In this document: positions 37,446-47,050 of the stretch, one piece after another
Layout of the letters: each line of letters begins with the position of its first letter
How positions within the stretch are numbered: the stretch's first letter is position 1
Origin: Sorghum bicolor
Lineage: Eukaryota > Streptophyta > Magnoliopsida > Poales > Poaceae
Length of the DNA stretch: 64,000 nt
NCBI RefSeq assembly: GCF_000003195.3
Contig: NC_012877.2
Location: forward strand, 30,612,966-30,676,965
Direction: 5' to 3'
Program-made: the position numbers and the translations under genes
Notes under the pieces: model-generated
What the model was told of the DNA's origin: nothing
Database searches by the model: none
What the model saw: the letters and a program-made list of their open reading frames with translations, nothing else

Positions 37446-39699
37446 AAAAATGTGCCATCTTAGAAAATCTATCAACAACCACAAACACACTATCACGTCC
37501 CCTCCTAGTCCTTGGTAGTCCCAACACAAAATCCATAGATATATCCTCCCAAGGAGCATTAGGAACAGGAAGAGGTAAATACAAACCGTGGGGATTTAAC
37601 CGTGACTTTGCCTTTTGACATGTTGTGCAACGAGCAACAAACCTCTCCACATCTCTCTTCATCCTGGGCCAAAAGAAATGACCAGCAAGTATGTCCTCGG
37701 TCTTCTTTGCTCCAAAATGTCCCATCAAGCCACCTCCATGCGTTTCCTGCAACAACAACAAACGAACAGAGCTAGCTAGAATGCATAGCTTGTTAGCTCT
37801 AAACACAAACCCATCACTAACGATGAATTTATTCCACCCTTTTCCATCTTTACAATGCAGCAACACGTCTCTAAAATCAGCATCATGAACATATTGGTCT
37901 TTAATTGTTTCTAACCCAAATATCTTGTAATCAAGTTGATTCAGCAAAGTATATCTCCGTGATAAAGCATCAGCAATAATATTTTCCTTCCCTTTCTTGT
38001 GCTTAATAATATAAGGAAAAGATTCAATAAATTCAACCCACTTTGCATGCCTACGATTCAGTTTTCCTTGACTACGAATATGTTTCAAAGATTCATGATC
38101 AGAATGGATAATAAACTCTTTGGGCCACAAATAATGCTGCCATGTCTCTAATGTTCTAACAAGAGCATAGAGTTCTTTATCATAAGTTGAATAATTGAGA
38201 ACAGGCCCACTCAATTTCTCACTAAAATATGCAATAGGTTTTCCCTCTTGTAATAAAACACCTCCCAAACCAATTCCACTAGCATCACATTCAAGCTCAA
38301 AAGTCTTATTAAAATCAGGAAGTTGTAGGAGAGGTGCATGAGTTAACTTATCTTTCAATATGTTGAATGAATTCTCTTGTGCTTTGCCCCAATCAAAAGG
38401 CACCCCCTTCTTTGTAAGCTCATTCAATGGTGCAGCAATGGTGCTGAAATCCTTTACAAAACGGCGATAGAATCCAGCAAGTCCTAGGAAACTCCGCACC
38501 TGGGTGATAGTATTTGGGACAGGCCATCCCTGTATAGCTTCCACCTTGGCTTGATCAACCTCAATTCCCTGTGGAGTCACAACATAACCAAGAAAAGACA
38601 CTCGATCGGTGCAAAAGGTGCACTTCTCAAGGTTACCAAATAAACGTGCCTCGCGTAGTGCATTAAAAACAGCACGTAAATGATCAAGATGTTCATCCAA
38701 TGATTTGCTGTAAATCAATATGTCATCAAAATATACGACAACAAATTTCCCAATGAAAGCACGCAAGACCTCGTTCATTAATCTCATGAAAGTACTAGGT
38801 GCATTAGTTAACCCAAAAGGCATGACTAACCACTCATACAAACCGAACTTAGTTTTGAAAGAAGTTTTCCATTCATCTCCCAATTTTATACGAATCTGGT
38901 GGTACCCACTACGTAAATCAACTTTTGAAAACACAACAGCACCACTCAGTTCATCTAGCATATCATCTAATCGTGGAATAGGGTGTCGATATCGAATGGT
39001 GATATTATTAATAGCTCTACAATCAACACACATACGCCATGTTCCATCTTTCTTAGGCACTAAAATTACTGGAACAGCACAAGGACTAAGAGATTCTCGG
39101 ACATAACCTTTGTCTAGTAGTTCTTGCACTTGTCGCTGAATTTCCTTGGTTTCCTCCGGGTTTGTCCTGTATGGTGCACGATTTGGCAAAACTGCTCCAG
39201 GAATAAGATCAATTTGGTGCTCAATCCCACGTAGTGGAGGCAGCCCCGCTGGTACCTCACTTGGAAACACATCAGAATACTCCTGCAAAACGTTAGCAAC
39301 AGCAGGGGGCAAAGAACATTGCATATCCTCAATTGAAATCAAAGCATCCTTGCATATCAAAGCATAAGCAACAGAAGTGGATGCATTGAACTCATTAATA
39401 TCTGATTTGGTAGCTATCATACAACGTCCTTTCAGTTTTATCTCATCTTTGTTACCAATTACAGATTTATCATTTTTATTGCTCTCACTCTTTGCTTTAG
39501 TAGCCCTATTAACATCAGTTTGCATAATAGTTTCAGGGAACATAGGATGCAACACAATTTTGCGATCATGGTATAGAAAAGAATACTGATTTGATCTACC
39601 ATGATGCATAGAATCTCTATCAAATTGCCAAGGTCTACCTAGCAGAATGTTACAAGCTTGCATAGGCACAACATCACATTCAACAATATCTTTGTAGGA
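37446..39699 (-). pseudogene. pol: Reverse transcriptase, RNase H and N-terminal integrase (pol, interrupted)
   Basis: Follows gag-pro in the same frame after a single TGA. It begins with the protease C-terminal ILLGRPW segment. RT follows, with the [13 protein letters not shown] block (first catalytic Asp) and the YFDDILIY catalytic box (about codons 313-316 counted from the Met at 39669). RNase H has acidic residues in ECDAS, DKEL, HSDHES and IADALS (about 462-567). The integrase zinc motif is His644, His651, Cys681, Cys684, and the first integrase catalytic Asp is in SMDFVLG. The frame is lost right after [10 protein letters not shown] by a net +2 (or -1) shift near 37443-37447; beyond it the sequence is out of frame down to 37207. 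Confidence 0.92.
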
Positions 39700-41325
39700 T
39701 CAGATGGAAAAATTAATTCTCACAAGTCTAGTTACCTTTGCCTTACCACTGTTGTTCAGCCATTGGATGTAGTAGGGATGCGGGTGTGGTTTGGTGTTGA
39801 GGGCAAGCTTCTGCACCATATCGCTGCTTGCCAAGTTGTTGCAGCTACCTCCATCAATGATCATGCGACAAGAATGCTCTTTGATGACACACTTTGTTTG
39901 GAATAAAATGTGTCGCTGATTTTGTTCCGCCATCTCCATTTGTGCACTAAGCACTCGCTGCACGATCAAGCTCTCATAGTGGTCCGCTTCACCTGCATTA
40001 ATATGTTCTTCTATTTGATCTTCATTACCTGCATGGTCAGTCGCAAGAAGTGCAAGTGTATCCTCATCAAAATCACTAGCAGATGAGTACTCACCGTCAT
40101 CCCTGACAATCATAACTCGCTTGTTTGGACAGTCACGCATCATGTGCCCATATCCTTTGCACCGGTGACATTGTATGTTGCTTGTTCTACCCGTCGATGC
40201 CACGGATGAAGTACTCGCAGCAGGCTTTTGCATCGTCTTCGCAACTGAATTGGTGGGGGCAGCTCGAGTCTTGTCACTAGATGATGGAGTAGAAATACGT
40301 GTAGATGGAGTTGAAGCCACGCGTTGCTGCCATGAATTAGCCTTTCCTGCAGAAATATTACTCCTTGTGCTAGCACGTCGTCCCTCCACTTCCCTTTCAG
40401 CTTTACAAGCAAGATGAAACAAACGGGTTACATTATTGTATTCTTTGTAAGCGAGGATGTCCTGAATTTCCCGATTTAACCCACCCAAAAATCTAGCCAT
40501 AGCCGGTTCCTCATCCTCCTCTAGGTTACAACGCAACATACCCGTTTGTAATTCCTGATAATATTCTTCTACACTTTTAGCACCTTGTCTTAACTGCTGC
40601 AACTTATTTATCATATCACGCGCATAGTAAGATGGAACAAATCTAGCTCTCATGGCTCTTTTCAGCGCATCCCAAGTTCTAGGTAAGTTATTAGGATTTT
40701 TCTTTCCATATTCTATCCACCAAACAGAAGCAAAATCTGTAAACTCACTAGTAGCAGCCCTAACACGTGTAGTCTCAGGAAATTCATGACATGCATACTT
40801 TTCATCAACAACAATCTCCCAAGTGATGTAAGCATCAGGGTCATATTTACCATCAAAAGGGGGTATCTTAAATTTAATCTTACTGAAAGCATCATCATTA
40901 TTGTGTACCTCGCATCGGCGGTTGCCACCCATACCTCTACGGTTGTGACGAAGGCGACGTCGATCACGAGTGTCTTGATCATCATGTTCAGTATCACCAG
41001 TGTAGTCATCTTCATGACTACCGTGCTCTCGATCTCCCTCCTTTTCTTCTTTATGCTTCTCTTTATCTTCGGTGTGGAAAGCATCAAATCGCCTTAGGAG
41101 AGTAGCAAGGCTTTTGTCCACACTAGCAACGGATTCCTCCAAACTTGTGAGCTTGTTGTTTGTGGCAATCTGCGTAGCCTCCAACTGCCCCAGCTTTTCA
41201 TTCGTCACCTGCAAGTCGTTATCAAGTCCCTCTGTGTGCAGCTTCACTTTCCTTTCAAAATGTTGTATAATGCCCTTAGTGCGAGGTGTAAGTGGTGTTT
41301 CGTTACCATCATCTGCCCCTGGCAT
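39700..41325 (-). pseudogene. gag: Gag and protease N-terminus, ended by an in-frame stop
   Basis: 541 codons from the ATG at 41325. Order: a predicted coiled-coil region at about 20-80, an acidic then Arg-rich stretch at 85-135, and the retrotransposon gag core at about 150-310 (IPPFDGKYDPDAY ... FVPSYYARDM ... EEYYQEL). A Ser/Thr-rich linker leads to one CCHC zinc knuckle C386-C389-H394-C399 (CHRCKGYGHMMRDC), and then the protease active-site region IIDGGSCNN at about 489-496. The TGA at 39700-39702 truncates the protease; the same frame continues directly into pol, so this is a simple nonsense change. Gag itself is complete. Confidence 0.92.
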
Positions 41326-42270
41326 GGTTCAAAGACAAAGACAACAAAAAGGCAAGTGAAGAAATAAAAGCCCTACAACTACTAGGATGTAGCTACAGCA
41401 AGTCGCTCACACTCAACCTGTAACACAAGTTCTTACCAATTCTTACCTTGCTTGACAGGAGGGGTCGTCTGCCAACAAGTGTACAACAATGGACGAAGTG
41501 TATCGGTGCTGCAGCACAAGATCTGTCAAGCTGTAGAGTATGTGGAGCTATAGGTGGGCTGAAACAAGGAACGAACTAGCACCACGTTAGTTATAAAAGC
41601 AAGCTGAATAAGCGTTCGATGATGGTACTGTGCTGGTCCTAGGCTAGACCGTGCTAGAGACGCGAGCCTGGACACAAAGGAAAACCACAGCACACCCCCG
41701 AAAACAAGGTGGGACAAACCTAAAATCAATATGAAAAACAGCCCCCTTTTTTTTCTTTTGAATCTTTTCTCTTTTCTTTTTTTTTCTTTTTTTTGGGCAA
41801 CCTCAAAAACTGATTATATGAACAAAAGAATACAAAAGAGCAATTCGCTCCACACACTTTTTTTTTCGCTCCACACACTCTCTCTCTCTCTCTAGAGTAA
41901 GGCCGAACAAGTATGGAGTTATCTTTCTTTTTGAACTCAGATTGGAACTCTACTCGATCTGGACCAAGACCACAGTTCAATTCAGACTTCACAACAGATT
42001 CGACAGAGAGAAGATATGGTAATACTCGGCTGTGTATAGATGGTGACAATAACTCGAAACTCTAAAGGACTAGACACTAAGACCAGCAACTCGACACAAA
42101 CCGAAGCAACGCAAATTCAACAAGCCCTAACTAAAACGGTACTAGCCAATACACAAAGGTTTAATAGGATTATGGAAAAACTAATCTACTATATTTTTTT
42201 TGGCTTTTTTGGACTATAGGAAATTAATTAAAAACAGCAAAGGATTAGAAGTCTCTCACCGAAGAACCTT
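41326..42270 (-). other. 5' leader of the CRM-type element
   Basis: About 950 bp between primer site and gag ATG, with long T-rich tracts (plus strand 41744-41795) and a CT dinucleotide run at about 41878-41893. No supported gene; short frames are low-complexity. Confidence 0.7.
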
Positions 42271-42285
42271 GCTCTGATTACCAAC
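42271..42285 (-). other. Primer-binding site, tRNA-iMet type
   Basis: GTTGGTAATCAGAGC on the minus strand, directly after the 5' LTR. It matches the plant initiator tRNA-Met complement TGGTATCAGAGC with one extra A. Confidence 0.8.
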
Positions 42286-43404
42286 TGATGCGAACCCGCT
42301 AGGGTTTTTGGCCTGATATTTCGATGAGAGGCGCTGGATAACTCGATTAGTGGATGGAGATGACGTTCATGGCCCGACTACAGCCCTCAAGACCGCGCCT
42401 TAGCAACCGATACACCACGTCCAATAGCCGTCACGATCTTGTGGAGCGCGACAACCAGCCCCTAGGGCTCCCGTCCTTCAAGCAATCGAAGAACTAGCAA
42501 GAACGAGGAAACAAGCACTGAATTTGCAAGATGAATTGAAGGTTTTAAACTGAATCTTAATCAACAATGGGGTTCCGAAGACAAGGAGACGGGCGGCTGA
42601 TCCTGCACGCGCGCCTACAAGCAAGTAGCGAAGGCTAAACTTGATCTAAACAAAACCTAGTTGTTCATGGCGGCTCTAGATGTAAATAAATAGAGGGGAG
42701 GACGACCAAAGGGGTGCTAGAGTCGTCCTCCAACCCTAGGACGCGTCCCTAATGGACTCAACTTGATACATGGGCCATTGGTCCAAAATAGGGTGACGCA
42801 GCACCAAAACAGAAAAAGGTGTCGGCACGAAAACAAGGACTGCGCCCGACTCATAAGCCGCATAGATATGTGGTTGGACCCATTGGAAAGTAGACTTCAT
42901 GAGCTTTCCAACAAGTATAGGAACGTCCCAGTTGGAGTCCATATGACGCCGTGCTGATCCATACAAGTTAGAGTTATTTTCCAGTCCGAATCCAACTCCC
43001 AAAACGTGTTGGGTTTGGACTCTTTGTTTCCTTGCTTTAGAAGCGACGTGGTAACTTGATAGAGGATGTTGTGGAGGCTTGGACCTGATCTCCAACCACC
43101 TTTGTTAAGTTATCACTCTTCCCGTATGCAATCAGCCCTTGAAGTTGGTGTTGCCTCAAATTCTGAATGCAGTTGAACCTTCCCTTGCTGATCTTGTCCA
43201 TTATTCCTGAGCAACACGAAAGTGCACGTGTCTCCATTGTCTAAATATGATTGACAAGAGTTTAAAACTGAACTTACTTGAAGGTTGAGTTGACGGGCAC
43301 GAGCACGAGTAAGAGGACCAGCTATAGATTGTGCCGGAGAGGATGTAGGATATGTATCGCTGGTTGATGTAGGATATGTATCGCTGGTGTTGATGTCCTC
43401 ATCA
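42286..43404 (-). repeat. CRM-type element 5' LTR
   Basis: 1,119 bp, collinear with 35541-36659 without indels, TG...CA ends. It is followed by the ACTTG target copy (43405-43409). Confidence 0.95.
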
Positions 43405-43409
43405 ACTTG

Positions 43410-44790
43410 GTGGAGTCTGGGAGTTGTAAAACTCCTTCATATTTTGCTTGAAGTGTACCTATTCATAGAGACAAGGCAGAGATCAAGTGCATGGGCTCTG
43501 TTGGTGGAAAACACCAACAGAACCAAAAGTGTATTTGTTCTTCTCTAACCTTAAGCATAGTGAGCAAGACAAAGTTGATGGATAATAAGATCATGAGTGT
43601 AGTATTTGAAACATTTGTCAGATCAGATGGCTCAATCTAATGGAAAGATAATCTATCTATATTTATGTTTTGTTTATATCTTCCAAATATTGAATGTGCA
43701 ACATATTAGGTTATATGTTTAGGAGCGTGTGACTACGAAGGTAGTACTAAGAACAAAGATTAAAGGACTAAACATGTTGAATTAATTGAGTTGGTTAATC
43801 TGGAGTTATAAATCATACATGTTTGTCTCTTTATTTATGTGAATGCTAGAGAAGCTTATAAAAACGATAGTCAAGTACCTTAAGGTGTTACCTTACTTGA
43901 AGAGTGACGGTACAGTATCACCTTGTGGAAGCTTTCCTTTCTTAGCGGTTGTGCATCGTGTTTGTGGCACCCTCCATGAATCATCTCTTATGAGCCACGT
44001 CTTTCTTGTGCAAATTGTTAAACTTTATGTGTCACTTTCTTCATCTCCAATGCGAGTTTATCTCAGGACTTCCCAGGTTGATATTGAAAGTTTTCCTGCA
44101 GGGGTTAGTCCAACAAAATATCCCATATCTACTATAGCATACTATCGGCTCGAAAATCAACCTAGACACCATGTCTAATTTGATTTAGAAGGGCATTTAA
44201 CCTAAGCACCATGCTTAATTTAAAATTCCTTGGAAGTAAGATCATCATTCCTAAACTAAGCACCATGCTTAATTAAGAGATAAATGAAACTATTTCAAAC
44301 CTAGACATATACTAAAGCAAATAAAGGTGGCATGAGAGCATTTATAGAGATCTACTTAAGTGGAGATGAAGTAGTGTAATTAGTATTTAACAAATTGAGC
44401 ATGTCTCCAAGGTAAGAACAACCAACATATCAACATGGCAAATGATGTTTTTATGTAAAATACTCCCCCAAGCTTGAATTTTACAAAATTCAAGTTTGGA
44501 TGAATTTAATTCAATGTTGCATGATGATTGGTTGGACATACCTTGTGCTTGTCATTCATCCGATCTTCTTGCTCCAATCCTAGAAAGGTTAGTAGCAAGA
44601 ATACCCGAAGGAATATTTCTACAATTATCCTTATATGCTCAATACACAAGGCAATGTTGCAAATAATTAGAAGTTCATGTTACGATCTGATAAGTGCTTG
44701 TTTTAGGACACTAAGTTTGTCCTTGGGAAACCATCAAGTTATGTTGGTGAAGTGGTTTCCCCTCCAACACCTACTTATATCAAGATCAAC
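43410..44790 (-). other. Element B 5' internal module (mostly non-coding)
   Basis: Homologous to 24666-26047 of element A. It carries the 9-bp-stem hairpin (43498-43520) and the polypurine-tract-like motif at 44463-44475 next to the AAAATTCAAG / CTTGAATTTT inverted repeat. No gag-like coding sequence. The conserved antisense frame lies at 43843-44178. Confidence 0.65.
43843..44178 (+). other. Conserved antisense reading frame (element B copy)
   Basis: 111 codons, antisense to element B. The part with YLKSDGTV, CGSFPFLAVVHRV and HVFLV matches the antisense frame of element A (25404-25607). No signal peptide, domain or known family recognised. May be a coincidence of related DNA. Confidence 0.3.
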
Positions 44791-45714
44791 TCAACGAGAT
44801 CTGCAATATTTATTATAGACATATGCATCGACAACCGCCTTTTTAAAGTTTTTATAAATGAAGAGGAAGAGGGGGTTGGAGATCTCAAATGTGGTAAGGA
44901 TGGAGAGACAAATTGATTGGAGAGATGTTTTATATGAGCAAGGACTGGGTGAGGTGTTTATGAAATAACTTCCATGCTCACTGTTGTTTCTCTCATTCTT
45001 AAACTCCAAGGATGATTCTTCATGAATGCTTAAAATTCCTCTAGGATTGTCTCTCAAGTTTGTTTTATCTATCCATTCAATGGTGATAACACATGGATAT
45101 TTAATGCCCTCTAGCCATTGATGTTGCTCTTCTCGATCCTCCTTATGCATGGGATGTCTAGAGAGATTCATAGGATTATCGGGAGGTTCAAGAGAAAAAG
45201 CATAGTAGAAATTATTAAGCTCAAGGATGGGTTGGATAGCCGGATTATGGGATTGAAATGTTTGGAAATCGGCTATTGAAACTTCCTCTCCTTGTATGGG
45301 AGATGATTCCTTCTCTATCTCTAAGATTTTTCTATGAAGACTAGTGCAAGAAGGATGTCTACGAATGAAGACATACCTTCCTTTATTAATAGATAAAGAA
45401 AGAAGGACTCTACCAAAGGGTATATGATTAAGACCAATGTGAAAATATCTAGGAAAAACATGGTCTTGTAGGGCTAGGTCTAAACCAGAATTTATAGAAA
45501 AATTAAAAGATTCCCTAGGTGTAGCTAAAAGTGCATTATCTTTTTGATTAAAAGATAGGACCTCAGCTATAGAAAAGGGTTGGTTTTGACCTATTGCAAT
45601 CAACTCCGGACACAGATCATAATTAGGGGCAGGACGTGTTGACTCCCATGGTCTATGGCTGGTCTCCGAAGGTGCAAAGAATTTAATAATAGGTATGGAA
45701 TTTGAGTTATCCAT
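44791..45714 (-). CDS. Unrecognised ORF in the gag position of element B
   Basis: 307 codons from the ATG at 45714. The open frame extends upstream to an ATG at 45783, but those codons are an AT-rich hydrophobic run that looks like leader, so I prefer the inner start MDNSNSIP. The protein is acidic to neutral with Pro- and Ser-rich stretches. It has no CCHC knuckle, no gag core, no protease site and no membrane segment beyond the doubtful N-terminus. It lies about 120 bp after the primer site, exactly where element C has gag. The C-terminal ~70 codons and the stop are conserved in element A. The frame is fully open although the element's other coding regions are damaged. It may be a highly diverged gag or a captured sequence; function unknown. 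Confidence 0.6.
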   Translation of the reverse strand: MDNSNSIPIIKFFAPSETSHRPWESTRPAPNYDLCPELIAIGQNQPFSIAEVLSFNQKDNALLATPRESFNFSINSGLDLALQDHVFPRYFHIGLNHIPFGRVLLSLSINKGRYVFIRRHPSCTSLHRKILEIEKESSPIQGEEVSIADFQTFQSHNPAIQPILELNNFYYAFSLEPPDNPMNLSRHPMHKEDREEQHQWLEGIKYPCVITIEWIDKTNLRDNPRGILSIHEESSLEFKNERNNSEHGSYFINTSPSPCSYKTSLQSICLSILTTFEISNPLFLFIYKNFKKAVVDAYVYNKYCRSR

Positions 45715-45808
45715 AAAGATAAAAATAAAAAGATAAAAGAATAAAAGTATAAAAGTATAATACAAGATAATAGCAAGACTCAAAGTTATCTCAGCAAACC
45801 GTCTTTCT

Positions 45809-45825
45809 CCCCGGCAACGGCGCTA
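45809..45825 (-). other. Primer-binding site, tRNA-Asp type (element B)
   Basis: TAGCGCCGTTGCCGGGG on the minus strand, 8 nt from the LTR; one mismatch to the tRNA-Asp complement (TGGCGCC...). Confidence 0.8.
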
Positions 45826-45833
45826 GAAATGCT

Positions 45834-47050
45834 TGTTGATATTTGGTAACGCAATTAGAAAATGATCCGCAAGCGCACGGATATCGGTGAGCATTTCACC
45901 CGGGAGGTTATCCAGAGTTATCGTATTTATATTTTTACCACTGGGAGAAAGGGTGCATCTGACTAACCAAATCTATTGCTACTATCCCTTTAGGCTACAA
46001 AGAATGTCTTTCGATGTGAGTGATAAATAGAGAAGACTGCAACCGTAGTCTCCTTCTAACCTTGGTAAGGATGATCTACTGTTCTAATGGGGAGGCTAAC
46101 GGAATCTAGACACCACAAAGGATGTTCAACCCGCACCTATAAACCCTATCCTTCCTGCTAACGAGATGTGATCTACAAAGGTAACTCGGAATTGTCACGT
46201 TCCTCACTACTACCACGGTCCAGCTAGTCAGGGAATATCTATGAGTACCCTAGCCTAAACACCACGTTTACGCTAGCAATGATTACTCTAAACTCTACGC
46301 GAAGAGATTAAAGTAAACTCATAAACCATAAGAACAATAAAACAAGAACTTACTAGAATTTAGAAGTTGAATTACTGAAGAATCCTAGGAGCAAGCTTCG
46401 GGTTAGGAGAACTTGATCCCGCAGGTACAAGCTTGGAGTAGACACCGACAGGCCGGGCTTCCTCCAATCAACACCTCCACTCTATCTCTCTCAATCTAAT
46501 AGAAACTAGAAGATCTATTTCTACCTTACATTTATTGCTAAGCCTAAAAAGAAATATTAATTAGAGAAGAGGTTTTCCTTCGAGGGCACCCCTCAGTCTC
46601 TATGATAATTTCTTCATGTCTTCTCCAGGGGCCAGGGGGGTCTCCTTATATAGTCCTCCCCTTCTATGCGTTTTTGGGTCGATAGGCGAGGTGGTACTAT
46701 GTTTTCCTTGATCCAATAGGTCGGTGGAATATCCCGAGCGAAGAGAGTCCTGATCTGGCTCCAACAGGGGGCGGGCGCCCTGGGCCTGGCCCCGTTTCGC
46801 CTCCGCTTCGGTCTCGTGGCTTCTGGAGTTCTCTAGATGATGTAAAATTACGCGGTGCGTTGATATCTCTATGTAATCCCGACATGTGGGCCTTTCTTCC
46901 TTATTTCCTGATAACCCCCTGCAGAAATAGACAAACACCAAAACTCGTGGAATTCTGTCAGATAAAACCCTAAGTCTAGATGTTGATTTCATTTGGATCC
47001 TTTTCTTTGTTTATTTGATAATTAAGTTTGATACTTAAGGACCGTCAACA
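45834..47050 (-). repeat. Element B 5' LTR
   Basis: 1,217 bp, the pair of 31256-32493. Read on the minus strand it starts TGTTGACGGTCC, as does the element C LTR, but ends differently (AAATATCAACA). Confidence 0.93.
46646..46652 (-). promoter_or_regulatory. TATA box in element B 5' LTR
   Basis: TATATAA on the minus strand within GGACTATATAAGG, at the position equivalent to the TATAAAA of elements A and C. Confidence 0.6.

Larger units (their letters stand above)
35541..43404 (-). mobile_element. CRM-type centromeric Ty3/gypsy retrotransposon nested in element B
   Basis: A complete 7,864-bp element on the minus strand with two 1,119-bp LTRs, a 5-bp target-site duplication ACTTG, a primer site of tRNA-iMet type, a gag-pol frame and a polypurine tract. 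The integrase C-terminus is continued inside the 3' LTR and carries a TRARARQLNLQV motif. The protease active site reads DGGS rather than D[ST]G. From knowledge of the group, these are CRM-clade chromovirus features. Two lesions interrupt the polyprotein: a TGA at 39700-39702 and a frameshift near 37446. Lineage call from motifs, without a search. Confidence 0.93.
31256..47050 (-). mobile_element. Element B: non-autonomous LTR retrotransposon, split by a nested CRM-type element
   Basis: LTRs at 31256-32493 and 45834-47050. A perfect 5-bp target-site duplication CACCT lies on both sides (31251-31255 and 47051-47055). The polypurine tract next to the left LTR and the tRNA-Asp-type primer site next to the right LTR put the element on the minus strand. 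Without the nested insertion it is about 7.9 kb. Internal content, 5' to 3': an unrecognised 307-codon ORF, a module with hairpins, a reduced protease region and a long non-coding part. No RT or integrase. Confidence 0.92.

Noticed and set aside
36671..41359. Plus-strand frames of 60-128 codons opposite the CRM-type gag-pol
   Set aside because: Antisense shadows of a strongly supported coding strand with intact RT, RNase H and integrase motifs.
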